NCBI RefSeq assembly: GCF_051020955.1
Contig: NW_027476400.1
Coordinates: 124,001-188,000, forward strand
Length of the DNA: 64,000 bases
Reading direction: 5' to 3'
From: Megalopta genalis
Taxonomy: Eukaryota > Arthropoda > Insecta > Hymenoptera > Halictidae
Part shown: piece after piece, positions 13,221 through 25,250 of the stretch
Layout: every line of letters starts with the position of its first letter
Numbering within the stretch: position 1 is the first letter of the stretch
Translations under genes and position numbers: made by a program
The notes under the pieces: model-generated
Told to the model about the DNA's origin: nothing
The model's database searches: none
The model's input: the letters and a program-made list of their open reading frames with translations, nothing else

Positions 13221-16200
13221 AATCAATGCGATTTAGAAGGCTTATCTTCGAATCCATGCGAGACAAATGGTTTAGCTTCAAATACCTGTGATATACATGA
13301 TTTATCTTCAACTGCATGCGAAATGAACGAGTTAGCTTCAAATCCATGCTAAACACATGATTTAGATTAAAATCAATGCGAAGTAGAAGGCTTATCTTCA
13401 AATCCATGCGAAACAAGTGGTTCAGCTTCAAATACATGTGATGTGCATGATTCAGCTTCAACTGCATGCGATAAAAACGATTAGCTTCAAATCCATGCGA
13501 AACATATGATTTAACTTCAAATCAATGCGAAGTAGAAGGCTGATCTTCGAATCCTTGCGAAACAAATGGTTTAGCTTCAAATACCTGTGATATACATGAT
13601 TTATCTTCAACTGCATGCGAAATGAACGAGTTAGCTTCAAATCGATGCGAAACACATGATTTAGATTAAAATCAATGCGAAGTAGGAGGCTTATCTTCAA
13701 ATCCATGCGAATCAAATGGTTGAGCTTCAAATACTTGGGATATACATGATTCAGCTTCAACTGCATGCGATACAAACGATTAGCTTCAAATCCATGCGAA
13801 ACATATGATTTAACTTCAAATCAATGCGAAGTAGAAGGCTGATCTTCGAATCCACGCGAAACAAATGGGTTGGCTTCAAATACTTGTGATATACATGATT
13901 TATCTTCAACTGCATGCGAAACGAACGACTTGGCTTCAAATCCATGCGAAACACATGATTTAGATTAAAATCAATGCGAAGTAGAAGGCTTATCTTCAAA
14001 TCCATGCGAATCAAATGGTTGAGCTTCAAATACTTGGGATATACATGATTCAGCTTCAACTGCATTCGTAACAAATGAGTTAGCTACAAATCTATGCGAA
14101 ACACATGATTTATCTTCAAATTCATTCCAAACACATGGTTTAGCCTGATATTCGTGCGAAACAAATGGTTCAGCTTCAAATACTTGTGATATACATGATT
14201 TAGCTTCAACTGCATGTGAAACGAACGTGTTAGCTTCAAATTCAAGAGAAACACATGATTCAGTTTCAAATAAAAGCGAAGTAGATGTCATAGCATCAAA
14301 TCCATGCGAATCAAATGGTTTAGCTTCAAATACTTGTGATATACATGATTTAGCTTCAACTGCATGCGAAACAATCGAGTTAGCCTCAACTCCATGCGAA
14401 ACACATAACTTAGCTTCTAATCAACGCGAAGTAGGAAGTTTAGCTTCAAATCCATGCGAAACACCCGATTTAGCTTCAAATAAAAGCGAAGTAGAAGGCT
14501 TATCTTCAAATCCATGCGAAACAAGTGGTTCAGCTTCAAATACATGTGATGTGCATGATTTAGCTTCAACAGCGTGCAAAACTAACGAGTTAGCTTCAAA
14601 TCCATGCGAATAAAATGGTTTAGCTTCAACTACTTGTGATATACATGATTTAGATTCAACTGCATGCGATACAAACGAGTTAGCTTCAAATCCATGCGAA
14701 ACACGTGATGTAACTTCAAATCAATGCGAAGTAGAAGGCTTATCTTCAAATCCATGCGAAACAAGTGGTTCAGCTTCAAATACTTTTGATGTGCATGATT
14801 TAGCTTCAACAGCATGGAAAACTAATGAGTTAGCTTGAAATCCATGCGAAACACATGATTTAGCTTCCAAACACATGGTTTAGCGTGATATTCGTGCGAA
14901 ACAAATGGTTCAGCTTCAAATCCTTTTGATATACATGATTTAGCTTCAACAGCATGTGAAACGAACGTGTTAGCTTCAAAAACAAGAGAAACACATGATT
15001 CAGTTTCAAATAAAAGCGATGTAGTTGGCATAGCATCAAATCCATGCGAATAAAATGGTTTAGCTTCAACTACTTGTGATATACATGATTTAGCTTCAAT
15101 TGCAAGCGAAACGAACGAGTTAGCTTCAAATCCATGCGAAACACATGATTTAGCTTCTTATCAATGCGAAGTAGAAGGTTTATCTTCGAATTCCATGCGA
15201 AACAAATGGTGTATCTTCAAATACCTGATATGATATACATGATTTAACATCAAATGAAGGCGAAGAAAACGAGTTAGCTTCAAATACATGCGTAATACAT
15301 GATTTAGCATCAAATTCATTCGAAACACGTGGTTTAGCTTAATATTCTTTGCGAAACAAATGGTTTAGCTTCAAATACTTGTTTGATACATGATTTATCT
15401 TCAATTGCATGCGAAACAAACGAGTTAGCTTGAAGTCCAAGCGAAACACACGATTTAGCTTCAAATTCATTCCAAACACATGGTGTAGCGTGACATTCGT
15501 GCGGAACAAATGGTTCAGCTTCAAATCCTATTCATGTACATGATTTAGCTTCAACTGCATGTGAAACGAACGTGTTAGCTTCAGAAACAAGAGAAACACA
15601 TGACTCAGTTTCAAATAAAAGCGAAGTAGATGGCATAGCATCAAATCCATGCGAATCAAATGGTTTAGCTTCAAATACTTGTGATATACATGATTTAGCT
15701 TCAACTGCATGCGATACAAACGAGTTAGCTTCAAATCCATGAGAAACACATGATTTAGCTTCAAATCAATGCGAAGTAGAATGCTTATTTTGAAATCCAT
15801 GCGAATCAACTGGTTTAGCTTCAAATAACTGTGATATACATGATTTAGCTTCAACAGCATGCGAAACAAACGTGTTAGCTTCAAATGCATGCGAAAGACA
15901 TGATTTTGCTTCTTATCAATGCGAAGTAGAAGGCTGATCTTCGAATCCTTGCGAAACAAATGGTTTAGCTTCAAATACTTGTGATATACATGATTTAGCT
16001 TCAACAGCATGCAAAACTAACGTGATAGCTTTAAATCCATCCGAAACACATGATTTAGCTTCAAATCAATGCGAAGTAGAAGGCTTATCTTCAAATCCAT
16101 GCGAAACAAATGGTTTAGCTTCAAATACCTGTGATATACGTGATTTATTTTCAACTGCATGCGAAATGAACGAGTTAGCTTCAAATCCATGCGAAACACA

Positions 16201-17621
16201 TGATTTAGATTAAAATCAATGCGAAGTAGAAGGCTTATCTTCAAATCCATGCGAATCAAATGGTTGAGCTTCAAATACTTGGGATATACATGATTCAGCT
16301 TCAACTGCATGCGATACAAACGATTAGCTTGAAATCCATGCGCAACATATGATTTAACTTCAAATCAATGCGAAGTAGAAGGCTGATCTTCGAATCCACG
16401 CGAAACAAATGGATTAGCTTCAAATACTTGTGATATACATGATTTATCTTCAACTGCATGCGAAACGAACGACTTGGCTTCAAATCCATGCGAAACACAT
16501 TATTTAACTACAAATCAATGCGAAGAAGAAGGCTTGGTTTCAAATCCATGCGAAACAAATGTTTTAGCTTCAAATATTTGTGATGTACAGGATTTAGCTT
16601 CAACTGCATGAGAGACAAACGACAGAGCTTCAAATCCAGGGGAAGCACATGACTTATCTTCAAATCAATGCGAAGTAGAAGGGTTATCTTCGAATCCATG
16701 CGAAACAATTGGTTTAGCTTCAAAGACCTGTGATATACATGATCTAGCTTCAACTGCATGCGAAACAAACGAGTTAGCTTCAAATCAATGCGAAGTAGAA
16801 GGCTTAGCTTCAAATCCATGCGAAACAATTTGTTTAGCTTCAAATACTTGTGATATTCATGTTTTAACTTCAACTGCATGTGAAACAAACGAGTTAGCTT
16901 AAAATCCAAGCGACACACATGATTTATCTTCAAATCAATGCGAAGTAGAAGGCTTAGCTTCAAATCCATGCGAATCAAGTGGTTTAGCTTCAAATACTTG
17001 TCATATACATGATTTAGCTTCAACAGCATGCTAAACAAACGGGTTGGCTTCAACTCCATGCGATACACATGATTTAGATTCAAATCAATGCGAAGTAGAA
17101 GTCATATCTTCAAATCCATGCGAAACAAATCGTTTAGCTTCAAATACTTGTGATATACATGATTTAACTTCAACTGCATGTGATACACACGAGTTAGCTT
17201 AAAATCCAAGCGGAACACGTGATTTAGCTTCAAAACAATGCGAAGTAGAATGCTGAGTTTCAAATCAATGGGAATAAAATGGTTTAGCTTCAAATACTTG
17301 TGATATACATGATTTAGCTTCAACATCTTGCGAAACAAACGAGTTAGCTTCAAATCCATGCGAAAGACATGATTTAGCATCAAATCAATGCGAAGTAGAA
17401 GGCTTATCTTCGAATCGATGCGAAACATATGGTTTAGCTTCAAATACTTGTGATATACATGATTTACATTCAACAGCAAGCGAAACAGACGAGTTAGCCT
17501 CAAATCCATGCGAAACGCATGATTTTGCTTCAATTCAGTGCAAAGTAGAAGGCTTATCTTCGAATCCATGCGAAACAAATGGTTTAGCTTCAAATATTGG
17601 TGATATACATGATTTAGCTAT
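13221..17621 (+). repeat. Mosaic left-domain repeat
   Basis: Ordinary monomers in a mixed order. 13,757-14,440 pairs with 8,813-9,500. The M2'/M3' pair appears near 14,130 and again with changes near 14,870, 15,320 and 15,470. About 15,460-15,770 resembles 24,140-24,430 (GTGTAGCGTGA, TCATATACATGAT-type). A GAATTC-creating 31-bp monomer lies near 15,188. At 16,521-16,675 is a distinctive stretch with GATGTACAGGATTTAGC and AGGGGAAGCACATGA that reappears at 57 kb. No gene was seen. Confidence 0.85.
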
Positions 17622-18416
17622 AACTGCATGCGAAACAAACGAGTTAGCTTCAAATCCATGCAAAATACATGATTTAGCTTCAAATCAATACGAAGTATAA
17701 GGCTTAGCTTCAAATCAATGCGAAACAAATGGTGTAGATTAAAATACTTGTGATATACATGATTTAGCTTCAACTGCATGCGAAACAAACGACTTAGATT
17801 GAAATCCAAACGAAAATCAAGAATTAACTACAAATCAATGGGATCCAGAAGGCTTAGCTTCAAATCCATACGAAACGAATGATTGAAATTCAAATACTAG
17901 CGAAAGTAATTGACATAGCTTCTAACGCAGGCGTAACAAACGAGTTAGATTCAAATCCATGCGAAATACATGATCTAGCTTCAATTCAATGCGAAGTAGA
18001 AGGCTTATCTTCGAATCCATGCGAAACAAATCGTTTAGCTCCAAATACTTGTGATATACATGAGTTAGCTTCAAATGCATGCGAAAGAAACGAATTAACT
18101 TCAAATCCAAGCGAATCACATGATTTAGCTTCAAATCAATACGAAGTATAAGGATTATCTTCAAATCAATGAGAAACAAATGGTGTAAGTTAAAATACTT
18201 GTGATATACATGATTCAGCTTCAACTGCATGTGAAACAAACGAGTTAGATTGAAATCCAAACGAAAATCAAGATTTACCTTCAAATCAATGGGATCCAGA
18301 AGGCTTTGCTTCAAATCCATACGAAGCGAATGATTGAACTTCAAATACTAGCGAAAGTAATTGACATAGCTTCTAACGCAGGCGTAACAAACGAGTTAGA
18401 TTCAAATCCATGCGAA
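17622..18416 (+). repeat. 451-bp tandem duplication
   Basis: Positions 17,622-17,965 match 18,073-18,416 at an offset of 451 bp (15 monomers plus one base). Both carry ATGGTGTA, AATCCAAACGAAAATCAAGA, a GGGATCCAGAAGGC monomer with a BamHI site, and CGAAAGTAATTGACATAGC (17,901 and 18,352). A related copy of the last part, including GCGAAGTACAAGGTTTAG, lies at about 40,780-40,940. Confidence 0.86.
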
Positions 18417-18849
18417 ACACATGATTAAGATTCAAATCAACGCGAAGTACAAGGTTTAGTTTCAAATCCAAGCGAATCAAATGGTTTAGCTTCAAACATT
18501 TGTGATATACATGATTTAGCTTCAACTGCATGCGAATCAAACGAGTTTGTTTCGAATCCAGGCGAAACACATGATTTAGATTCGATTCAATGCGAAGTTG
18601 AAGGCTTATCTTCGAATCCATGCGAAACAAATGGTTTAGCTTCAAATATTGGTGATATACATGATTTAGCTATAACTGCATGCGAAACAAACGAGTTAGC
18701 TTTAAATCCAAGCGAAACACATGATTTAGCCTCAAATAAATGCGAAGTACAAGGCTTAGCTTCAAATCCGTGCGAATAAAAGTTTTAGCTTCAAATACTT
18801 GTGATATTCATGATTTAGCTGCAACAGCATGCGAAACAAACGAGTTTAC

Positions 18850-21539
18850 TTCAAATCCAAGCGTTAAACATGATTTAGCATCAAGTCAACGCGAAGTTGA
18901 AGACTTAGCTTCAAATCCATGCGAATCAAATGGTTTAGCTACAAATACTTGTTTTATACATGATTTAGCTTCAACTGCATGCGAAACAAACGAGCTAGGT
19001 TCAAATCCCAGCGAAACACATGATTTAGCTTCAAATCAATGCGAAGTAGAAGGTTGATCTTCGAAACCATGCGGAACAAATGGTTTAGCTTCAAATACTT
19101 GGGATATACATGATTTAGATTCAACTGCATGCGAAACAAACGAGTTAGCTTCAAATCCTAGCGAATCACATGATTTAACTTCAAATAAGTGCGAAGTAGA
19201 TGGCTTTGCATCAAATCCATGCGAAATACATGAGATACCTTCAAATACTTGTGATAAAAATAGAATAGCTTGAAATGCAAGCGAAAGAAACGAGTATGAT
19301 TCAAATCCAAGCGAAAAACATGATATAGTATCAACTCAACGCGATGTTGAAGGCTTAGCTTCAAGTCCATGCGAAACGAATCATTTAGCTTCACAAACTT
19401 GTGAACATTATTGATATAGCTTGAAATACTGGCGATACAAACGTGTTAGCTTCAAATCCAAGCGAAACAAATTATTTAGCTTCAAATCAATGCGAAGTAG
19501 AAGGCTTAGCTTCAAATCCATGCGAAACAAGTGGTTCAGCTTCAAATACTTGTGATGTGCATGACTTAGCTTCAAATGCAAGCGAAACGAACGAGTTAGC
19601 TTCAAATCCATGCGAAACACATGATTTTGCTTCTTATCAATGCGAAGTAGAAGGCTGATCTTCGAATCCTTGCGAAACAAATGGTTTAGCTTCAAATACT
19701 TGTGATATACATGATTTAGCTTCAACAGCATGCAAAACTAACGAGATAGCTTTAAATCCATCCGAAACACATGATTTAGCTTCAAATCAATGCGAAGCAA
19801 ACGAGTTAGATTCAAATCCATGCGAAACACCCGATTTAGCTTCAAATAAAAGCGAAGTAGAAGGCTTATCTTCAAATCCACGCGAAACAAGTGGTTTAGC
19901 TTCAAATACTTGTTTGATACATCATTCAGCTTCTATTGCATGCGAAACAAACGAGTTAGCTTGAAATCTAAGCGAAACACATGATTTAGCTTCAAATCAA
20001 TGCGAAGTATAAGGCTTATCTTCAAATCCATGCGAATCAAATGGTTGATCTTCAAATACTTGGGATATACATGATTCAGCTTCAACTGCATGCGACACAA
20101 ACGAGTTAGCTTCAAATCCAAGCGACACACATGATTTAGCTACAAATAAATGCGAAGTAGGAAGTATAGCTTCAAATCCAAGCGAAAGACATGATTTAGC
20201 TCCAAATCAATGCGAAGTAGAAGGCTTATTTTGAAATCCACGCGAATCAACTGGTTTAGCTTCAAGTAACTGTGATAAACATGATTTAGCTTCAACTGCA
20301 TTGCGAAACAAACTAGTTAGATTCAAATCCAAGCGAAACACATGATTGAGCTTCAAATCAATACGAGGTAGATGGCTGATCTTCGAATCCAGGCGAAGTA
20401 AATGGTTTAGCTTCAATTACTTGTTTGATACATGATCTAGCTTCAATTGCAAGCGAATCGAACGAGTTAGCTTCAAATCCATGCGAAACACATGATTTAG
20501 CTTCTTATCAATGCGAAGTAGAAGGCTTATCTTCGAATTCCATGTGAAACAAATGGTTTAGCTTCAAATATTGGTGATATACATGATTTAGCTATAACTG
20601 CATGCGAAACAAACGAGTGAGCTTCAAATCCAAGCGATAAACATGATTTAGCATCAAGTCAACGCGAAGTTGAAGACTTAGCTTCAAATCCATGCGAAAC
20701 AAGTGGTTTAGGTACAAATACTTGTTTTATACATGATTTAGGTTCAAGTGCATGCGAAACAAACGAGCTAGCTTCAAATCCCAGTGAAACACATGATTTA
20801 GCTTCAAATCAATGCGAAGTAGAAGGTTGATCTTCGAAACCATGCGGAACAAATGGTTTAGCTTCAAATACTTGGGATATACATGATTTAGATTCAACTG
20901 CATGCGAAACAAACGAGTTAGCTTCAAATCCTAGCGAATCACATGATTTAACTTCAAATAAGTGCGAAGTAGATGGCTTTGCATCAAATCCATGCGAAAT
21001 ACATGAGATACCTTCTAATACTTGTGATAAAAATAGAATAGCTTGAAATGCAAGCGAAAGAAACGAGTATGATTCAAATCCAAGCGAAAAACATGATATA
21101 GTATCAACTCAACGCGATGTTGAAGGCTTAGCTTCAAGTCCATGCGAAACGAATCATTTAGCTTCACAAACTTGTGAACATTATTGATATAGCTTGAAAT
21201 AAAGGCGAAACAAATTATTTAGCTTCAAATCAATGCGAAGTAGAAGGCTTAGCTTCAAATCCATGCGAAACAAGTGGTTCAGCTTCAAATACTTGTGATG
21301 TGCATGACTTAGCTTCAAATGCAAGCGAAACGAACGAGTTAGCTTCAAATCCATGCGAAACACATGATTTTGCTTCTTATCAATGCGAAGTAGAAGGCTG
21401 ATCTTCGAATCCTTGCGAAACAAATGGTTTAGCTTCAAATACTTGTGATATACATGATTTAGCTTCAACAGCATGCAAAACTAACGAGATAGCTTTAAAT
21501 CCATCCGAAACACATGATTTAGCTTCAAATCAATGCGAA
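18850..21539 (+). repeat. 1,773-bp spaced pair of 0.9-kb units
   Basis: 18,850-19,796 matches 20,623-21,539. The offset is 1,773 bp up to about 19,430 and 1,743 bp after it, because the right copy lacks exactly one 30-bp monomer next to GAAATAAAGGCGAAAC. Shared marks include TAGGTTCAAATCCCAG-type M1 against TAGCTTCAAATCCCAG, ATAGAATAGCTTGAAATGC and GAACATTATTGATATAG. The spacer 19,797-20,622 is unrelated to the units; most of it (19,898-20,414) matches 2,320-2,836, about 17.6 kb to the left. Confidence 0.87.
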
Positions 21540-24500
21540 ATAGAAGGCTTATCTTCAAATTCATGCGAATCAAATGGTTTAGCTTGAAATACCTGTGATA
21601 TACATGATTTATATTCAACTGCATGCGAAATGAACGAGTTAGCTTCAAATCCATGCGAAACACATGATTTAGATTAAAATCAATGCGAAGTAGAAGGCTT
21701 ATCTTCAAATCCATGCGAATCAAATGGTTGAGCTTCAAATACTTGGGATATACATGATTCAGCTTCAACTGCATGCAATACAAACGATTAGCTTCAAATC
21801 CATGCGAAACGCATGATTTAGCTTCTTATCAATGCGAAGTAGAAGGCTTATCTTCGAATTCCATGCGAAACAAATGGTTTAGCTTCAAATATTGGTGATA
21901 TACATGATTTAGCTATAACTGCATGCGAAACAAACGAGTGAGCTTCAAATCCAAGCGTAACACATGATTTAACGTCAAATCAACGCGAAGTTGAAGGCTT
22001 AGATTCAAATCCATGCGAAACAAATGGTTTAGCTTCAAATACTTGTAATATACATGAGTTGGCTTCAACAGCATGCGAAACAAACGTGTTAGCTTCAAAT
22101 CCATGCGAAACACATGAATTAGCTTCAATTCAATGCGAAGTAGAAGGCTTATCGTCGAATTCCATGCGAAACAAATGGTTTAGCTTCAAATATTGGTGAT
22201 ATACATGATTTAGCTATAACTGCATGCGAAACAAACGAGTGAGCCTCAAATCCATGCGAAACGCATGATTTAGCTTCAATTCAGTGCAAAGTAGAAGGCT
22301 TATCTTCGAATCCATGCGAAACAAATGGTTTAGCTTCAAATATTGGTGATATACATGATTTAGCTATAACTGCATGCGAAACAAACGAGTTAGCTTTAAA
22401 TCCAAGCGAAACACATGATTTAGCCTCAAATAAATGCGAAGTACAAGGCTTAGCTTCAAATCCGTGCGAATAAAAGTTTTAGGTACAAATACTTGTGATA
22501 TTCATGATTTAGCTGCAACAGCATGCGAAACAAACGAGTTAACTTCAAATCCAAGCGATAAACATGATTTAGCATCAAGTCAACGCGAAGTTGAAGACTT
22601 AGCTTCAAATCCATGCGAAACAAATGGTTTAGGTACAAATACTTGTTTTATACATGATTTAGCTTCAACTACATGCGAAACAAACGAGCTAGCTTCAAAT
22701 CCCAGCGAAACACATAATTTAGCTTCAAATCAATGCGAAGTAGAAGGTTGATCTTCGAAACCATGCGGAACAAATGGTTTAGCTTCAAATACTTGGGATA
22801 TACATGATTTAGATTCAACTACATGCGAAACAAACGAGTTAGCTTCAAATCCTAGCGAATCACATGATTTAACTTCAAATAAGTGCGAAGTAGATGGCTT
22901 TGCATCAAATCCATGCGAAATACATGAGATACCTTCAAATACTTGTGATAAAAATGGAATAGCTTGAAATGCAAGCGAAAGAAACGAGTATGATTCAAAT
23001 CCAAGCGAAAAACATGATATAGTATCAACTCAACGCGATGTTGAAGGCTTAGCTTCAAGTCCATGCGAAACAAGTGGTTCAGCTTCAAATACTTGTGATG
23101 TGCATGATTTAGCTTCAAATGCAAGCGAAACGAACGAGTTAGCTTCAAATCCATGCGAAAAACATGATTTTGCTTCTTATAAATGCGAAGTAGAAGGCTG
23201 ATCTTCGAATCCTTGCGAAACAAATGGTTCAGCTTCAAATACTTGTGATATACATGATTTAGCTTCAACTGAATGTGAAACGAACGTGTTAGCTTCAAAT
23301 TCAAGAGAAACACATGATTCAGTTTCAAATAAAAGCGAAGTAGATGTCATAGCATCAAATCCATGCGAATCAAATGGTTTAGCTTCAAATACTTGTGATA
23401 TACATGATTTAGCTTCAACTGCATGCGAAACAATCGAGTTAGCCTCAACTCCATGCGAAACACATAACTTAGCTTCTAATCAACGCGAAGTAGGAAGTTT
23501 AGCTTCAAATCCAAGCGAAAGACATGATTTAGCTCCAAATCAATGCGAAGTAGAAGGCTTAACTTCAAATCCATGCGAATTAAATGGTTTAGCTTCTAAT
23601 ACATGTGATATATATGATTTAGCTTCAACTGCATGCGAAGCAAACGAGTTAGATTCAAATCCATGCGAAACACCCGATTTAGCTTCAAATAAAAGCGAAG
23701 TAGAAGGCTTATCTTCAAATCCATGCGAAACAAGTGGTTCAGCTTCAAATACATGTGATGTGCATGATTTAGCTTCAACAGGGTGCAAAACTAACGAGTT
23801 AGCTTCAAATCCATGCGAAACACATGATTTAGCTTCAAATCAATGCGAAGTAGAAGGCTTATCTTCAAATCCATGCGAAACAAATGGTTTAGCTTCAAAT
23901 ACTTGTTTGATACATGATTTAGCTTCAATTGCATGCGAATTAAACGATTTAGATTGAAATCCAAGCGAAACACATGATTCAGCTTCAAATCAATGCGAAG
24001 TAGAGGGCTTATCTTCAAATCCATGCGAATCAAATGGTTGAGCTTCAAATACTTGGGATATACATGATTCAGCTTCAACTGCATGCGTAACAAACGAGTT
24101 AGCTTCAAATCTATGCGAAACACATGATTTAGCTTCAAATTCATTCCAAACACATGGTGTAGCGTGATATTCGTGCGAAACAAATTTTTCAGCTTCAAAT
24201 CCTTTTCATATACATGATTTAGCTTCAACTGCATGTGAAACAAACGTGTTAGCTTCAAAAACATGAGAAACACATGACTCAGTTTCAAATAAATGCGAAG
24301 TAGATGGCAAAGCATCAAATCCATGCGAATCAAATGGTTTAGCTTCAAATACTTGTGATATACATGATTTCGCTTCAACTGCATGCGATACAAACGAGTT
24401 AGCTTCAAATCCATGAGAAACACATGATTTAGCTTCGAATCAATACGAGGTAGATGGCTGATCTTCGAATCCATGCGGAGTAAATGGTTTAGCTTCAAAT

Positions 24501-25250
24501 ACTTGTTTGATACATGATCTAGCTTCAATTGCATGCGAAACAAACGAGTTAGCTTGAAATCCAAGCGAAACACATGATTTAGCTTCAAATCAATGTGGAG
24601 GAGGAAGTTTAGCTTCAACTCCATGCACAACACATGATTTAGCTCCAAATCAATGCGAAGTAGAAGGCTTAGTTTCAAATCCATGCGAAACAAATGGTTT
24701 AGCTTCAAATACTTGTGACATACTTGATTTAGCTTCAACAGCAAGCGAAACAAACGAGTTAGCTTCAAATCCATGCGAAACACATGATTTAGCATCAAAT
24801 CAATTCGAAGTAGAAGGCTTACCTTCGAATCCACACGAAACATATGGTTTAGCTTCAAATACTTGTGATGTACATGATTTAGCATCAACTGCATGCGAAA
24901 CAAAAAAGGTAAGCTTCAAGTCCAAGCGAAACATATGATTTAGCTTCAAATCAATGCGAAGTAAAAGGCTGATCTCCGAAACCACACGAAACAGATTGTT
25001 TGGCTTCAAATACTTGTGTTATACATGACTTAGCTTCAACAGCATGCGAAACAAAGGTGTTACCTTCAAATCCATGCGAAATACATGATTTATCTTCAAT
25101 TCAATACGAAGTAGAATGCTTATCAAGGAATCAATGCGAAACAAATGGTTCAGATTCAAATACTTGTGATATACATAATTTAGCTTCAACTGCATGCGAA
25201 ACAAACGAGTTAGCTTCAAATCCATGCGAAAAAAAAATTTAGCATCGCGT
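21540..25250 (+). repeat. Right part of the left domain
   Basis: This contains the last 29-bp tag (22,468), the last CACATAACTTAGC cassette (23,431), and M2'/M3' near 24,140. GAATTC-creating 31-bp monomers occur near 21,860 and 22,158. A homology run with GATCTCCGAAACCACACGAAAC near 24,975 is repeated near 50,665, 59,830 and 62,775. No gene or RNA gene was seen; the longest open frame of the window falls here and is listed separately. Confidence 0.85.
23791..24903 (-). other. Longest open frame (370 codons), judged not a gene
   Basis: On the - strand the frame reads repeated decapeptides of the type LKLNHVFRMD, LKLTRLFRMQ, LKLNHVYHKY, basic and hydrophobic, with no recognisable domain, signal peptide or catalytic motif. 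The start is simply an ATG that occurs in many monomers (from CAT in the + strand). The frame is open because the consensus monomer has no stop in this frame and 30 is a multiple of three. Flanking monomers are indistinguishable from those inside, and the homologous stretches elsewhere have stops and frameshifts. I see no promoter or poly(A) context. A transcribed repeat protein is possible but unsupported. Confidence 0.8.

Larger units (their letters stand above)
3549..22480 (+). repeat. 29-bp tag monomer (GAATAAAAGTTTT), 11 dispersed copies
   Basis: A monomer reading TCCGTGCGAATAAAAGTTTT is one base short of 30. I find it near 3,549, 3,998, 4,957, 6,365, 7,565, 10,174, 11,222, 12,273, 12,961 (variant), 18,774 and 22,468, and nowhere to the right. 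It puts a TAA stop and a frameshift into the + frame, so + open frames in this domain end at one tag and restart just before it. The shared deletion shows these blocks descend from one mutated monomer that was later amplified. Coordinates span first to last copy; intervening DNA is ordinary repeat. Confidence 0.88.

Noticed and set aside
17838..17850. GGGATCC and GAATTC sites as cloning junctions or vector remnants
   Set aside because: They lie inside ordinary monomers changed by one or two bases, recur in duplicated units, and no vector sequence adjoins them.
18999..19009. tRNA gene
   Set aside because: A B-box-like word is present but there is no A box, no cloverleaf and no anticodon arm; it is one monomer variant among thousands.
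24906..24914. 5' splice-site-like AAGGTAAGC
   Set aside because: A single chance match in a diverged monomer (TTAGC to GTAAGC), with no exon or acceptor context.
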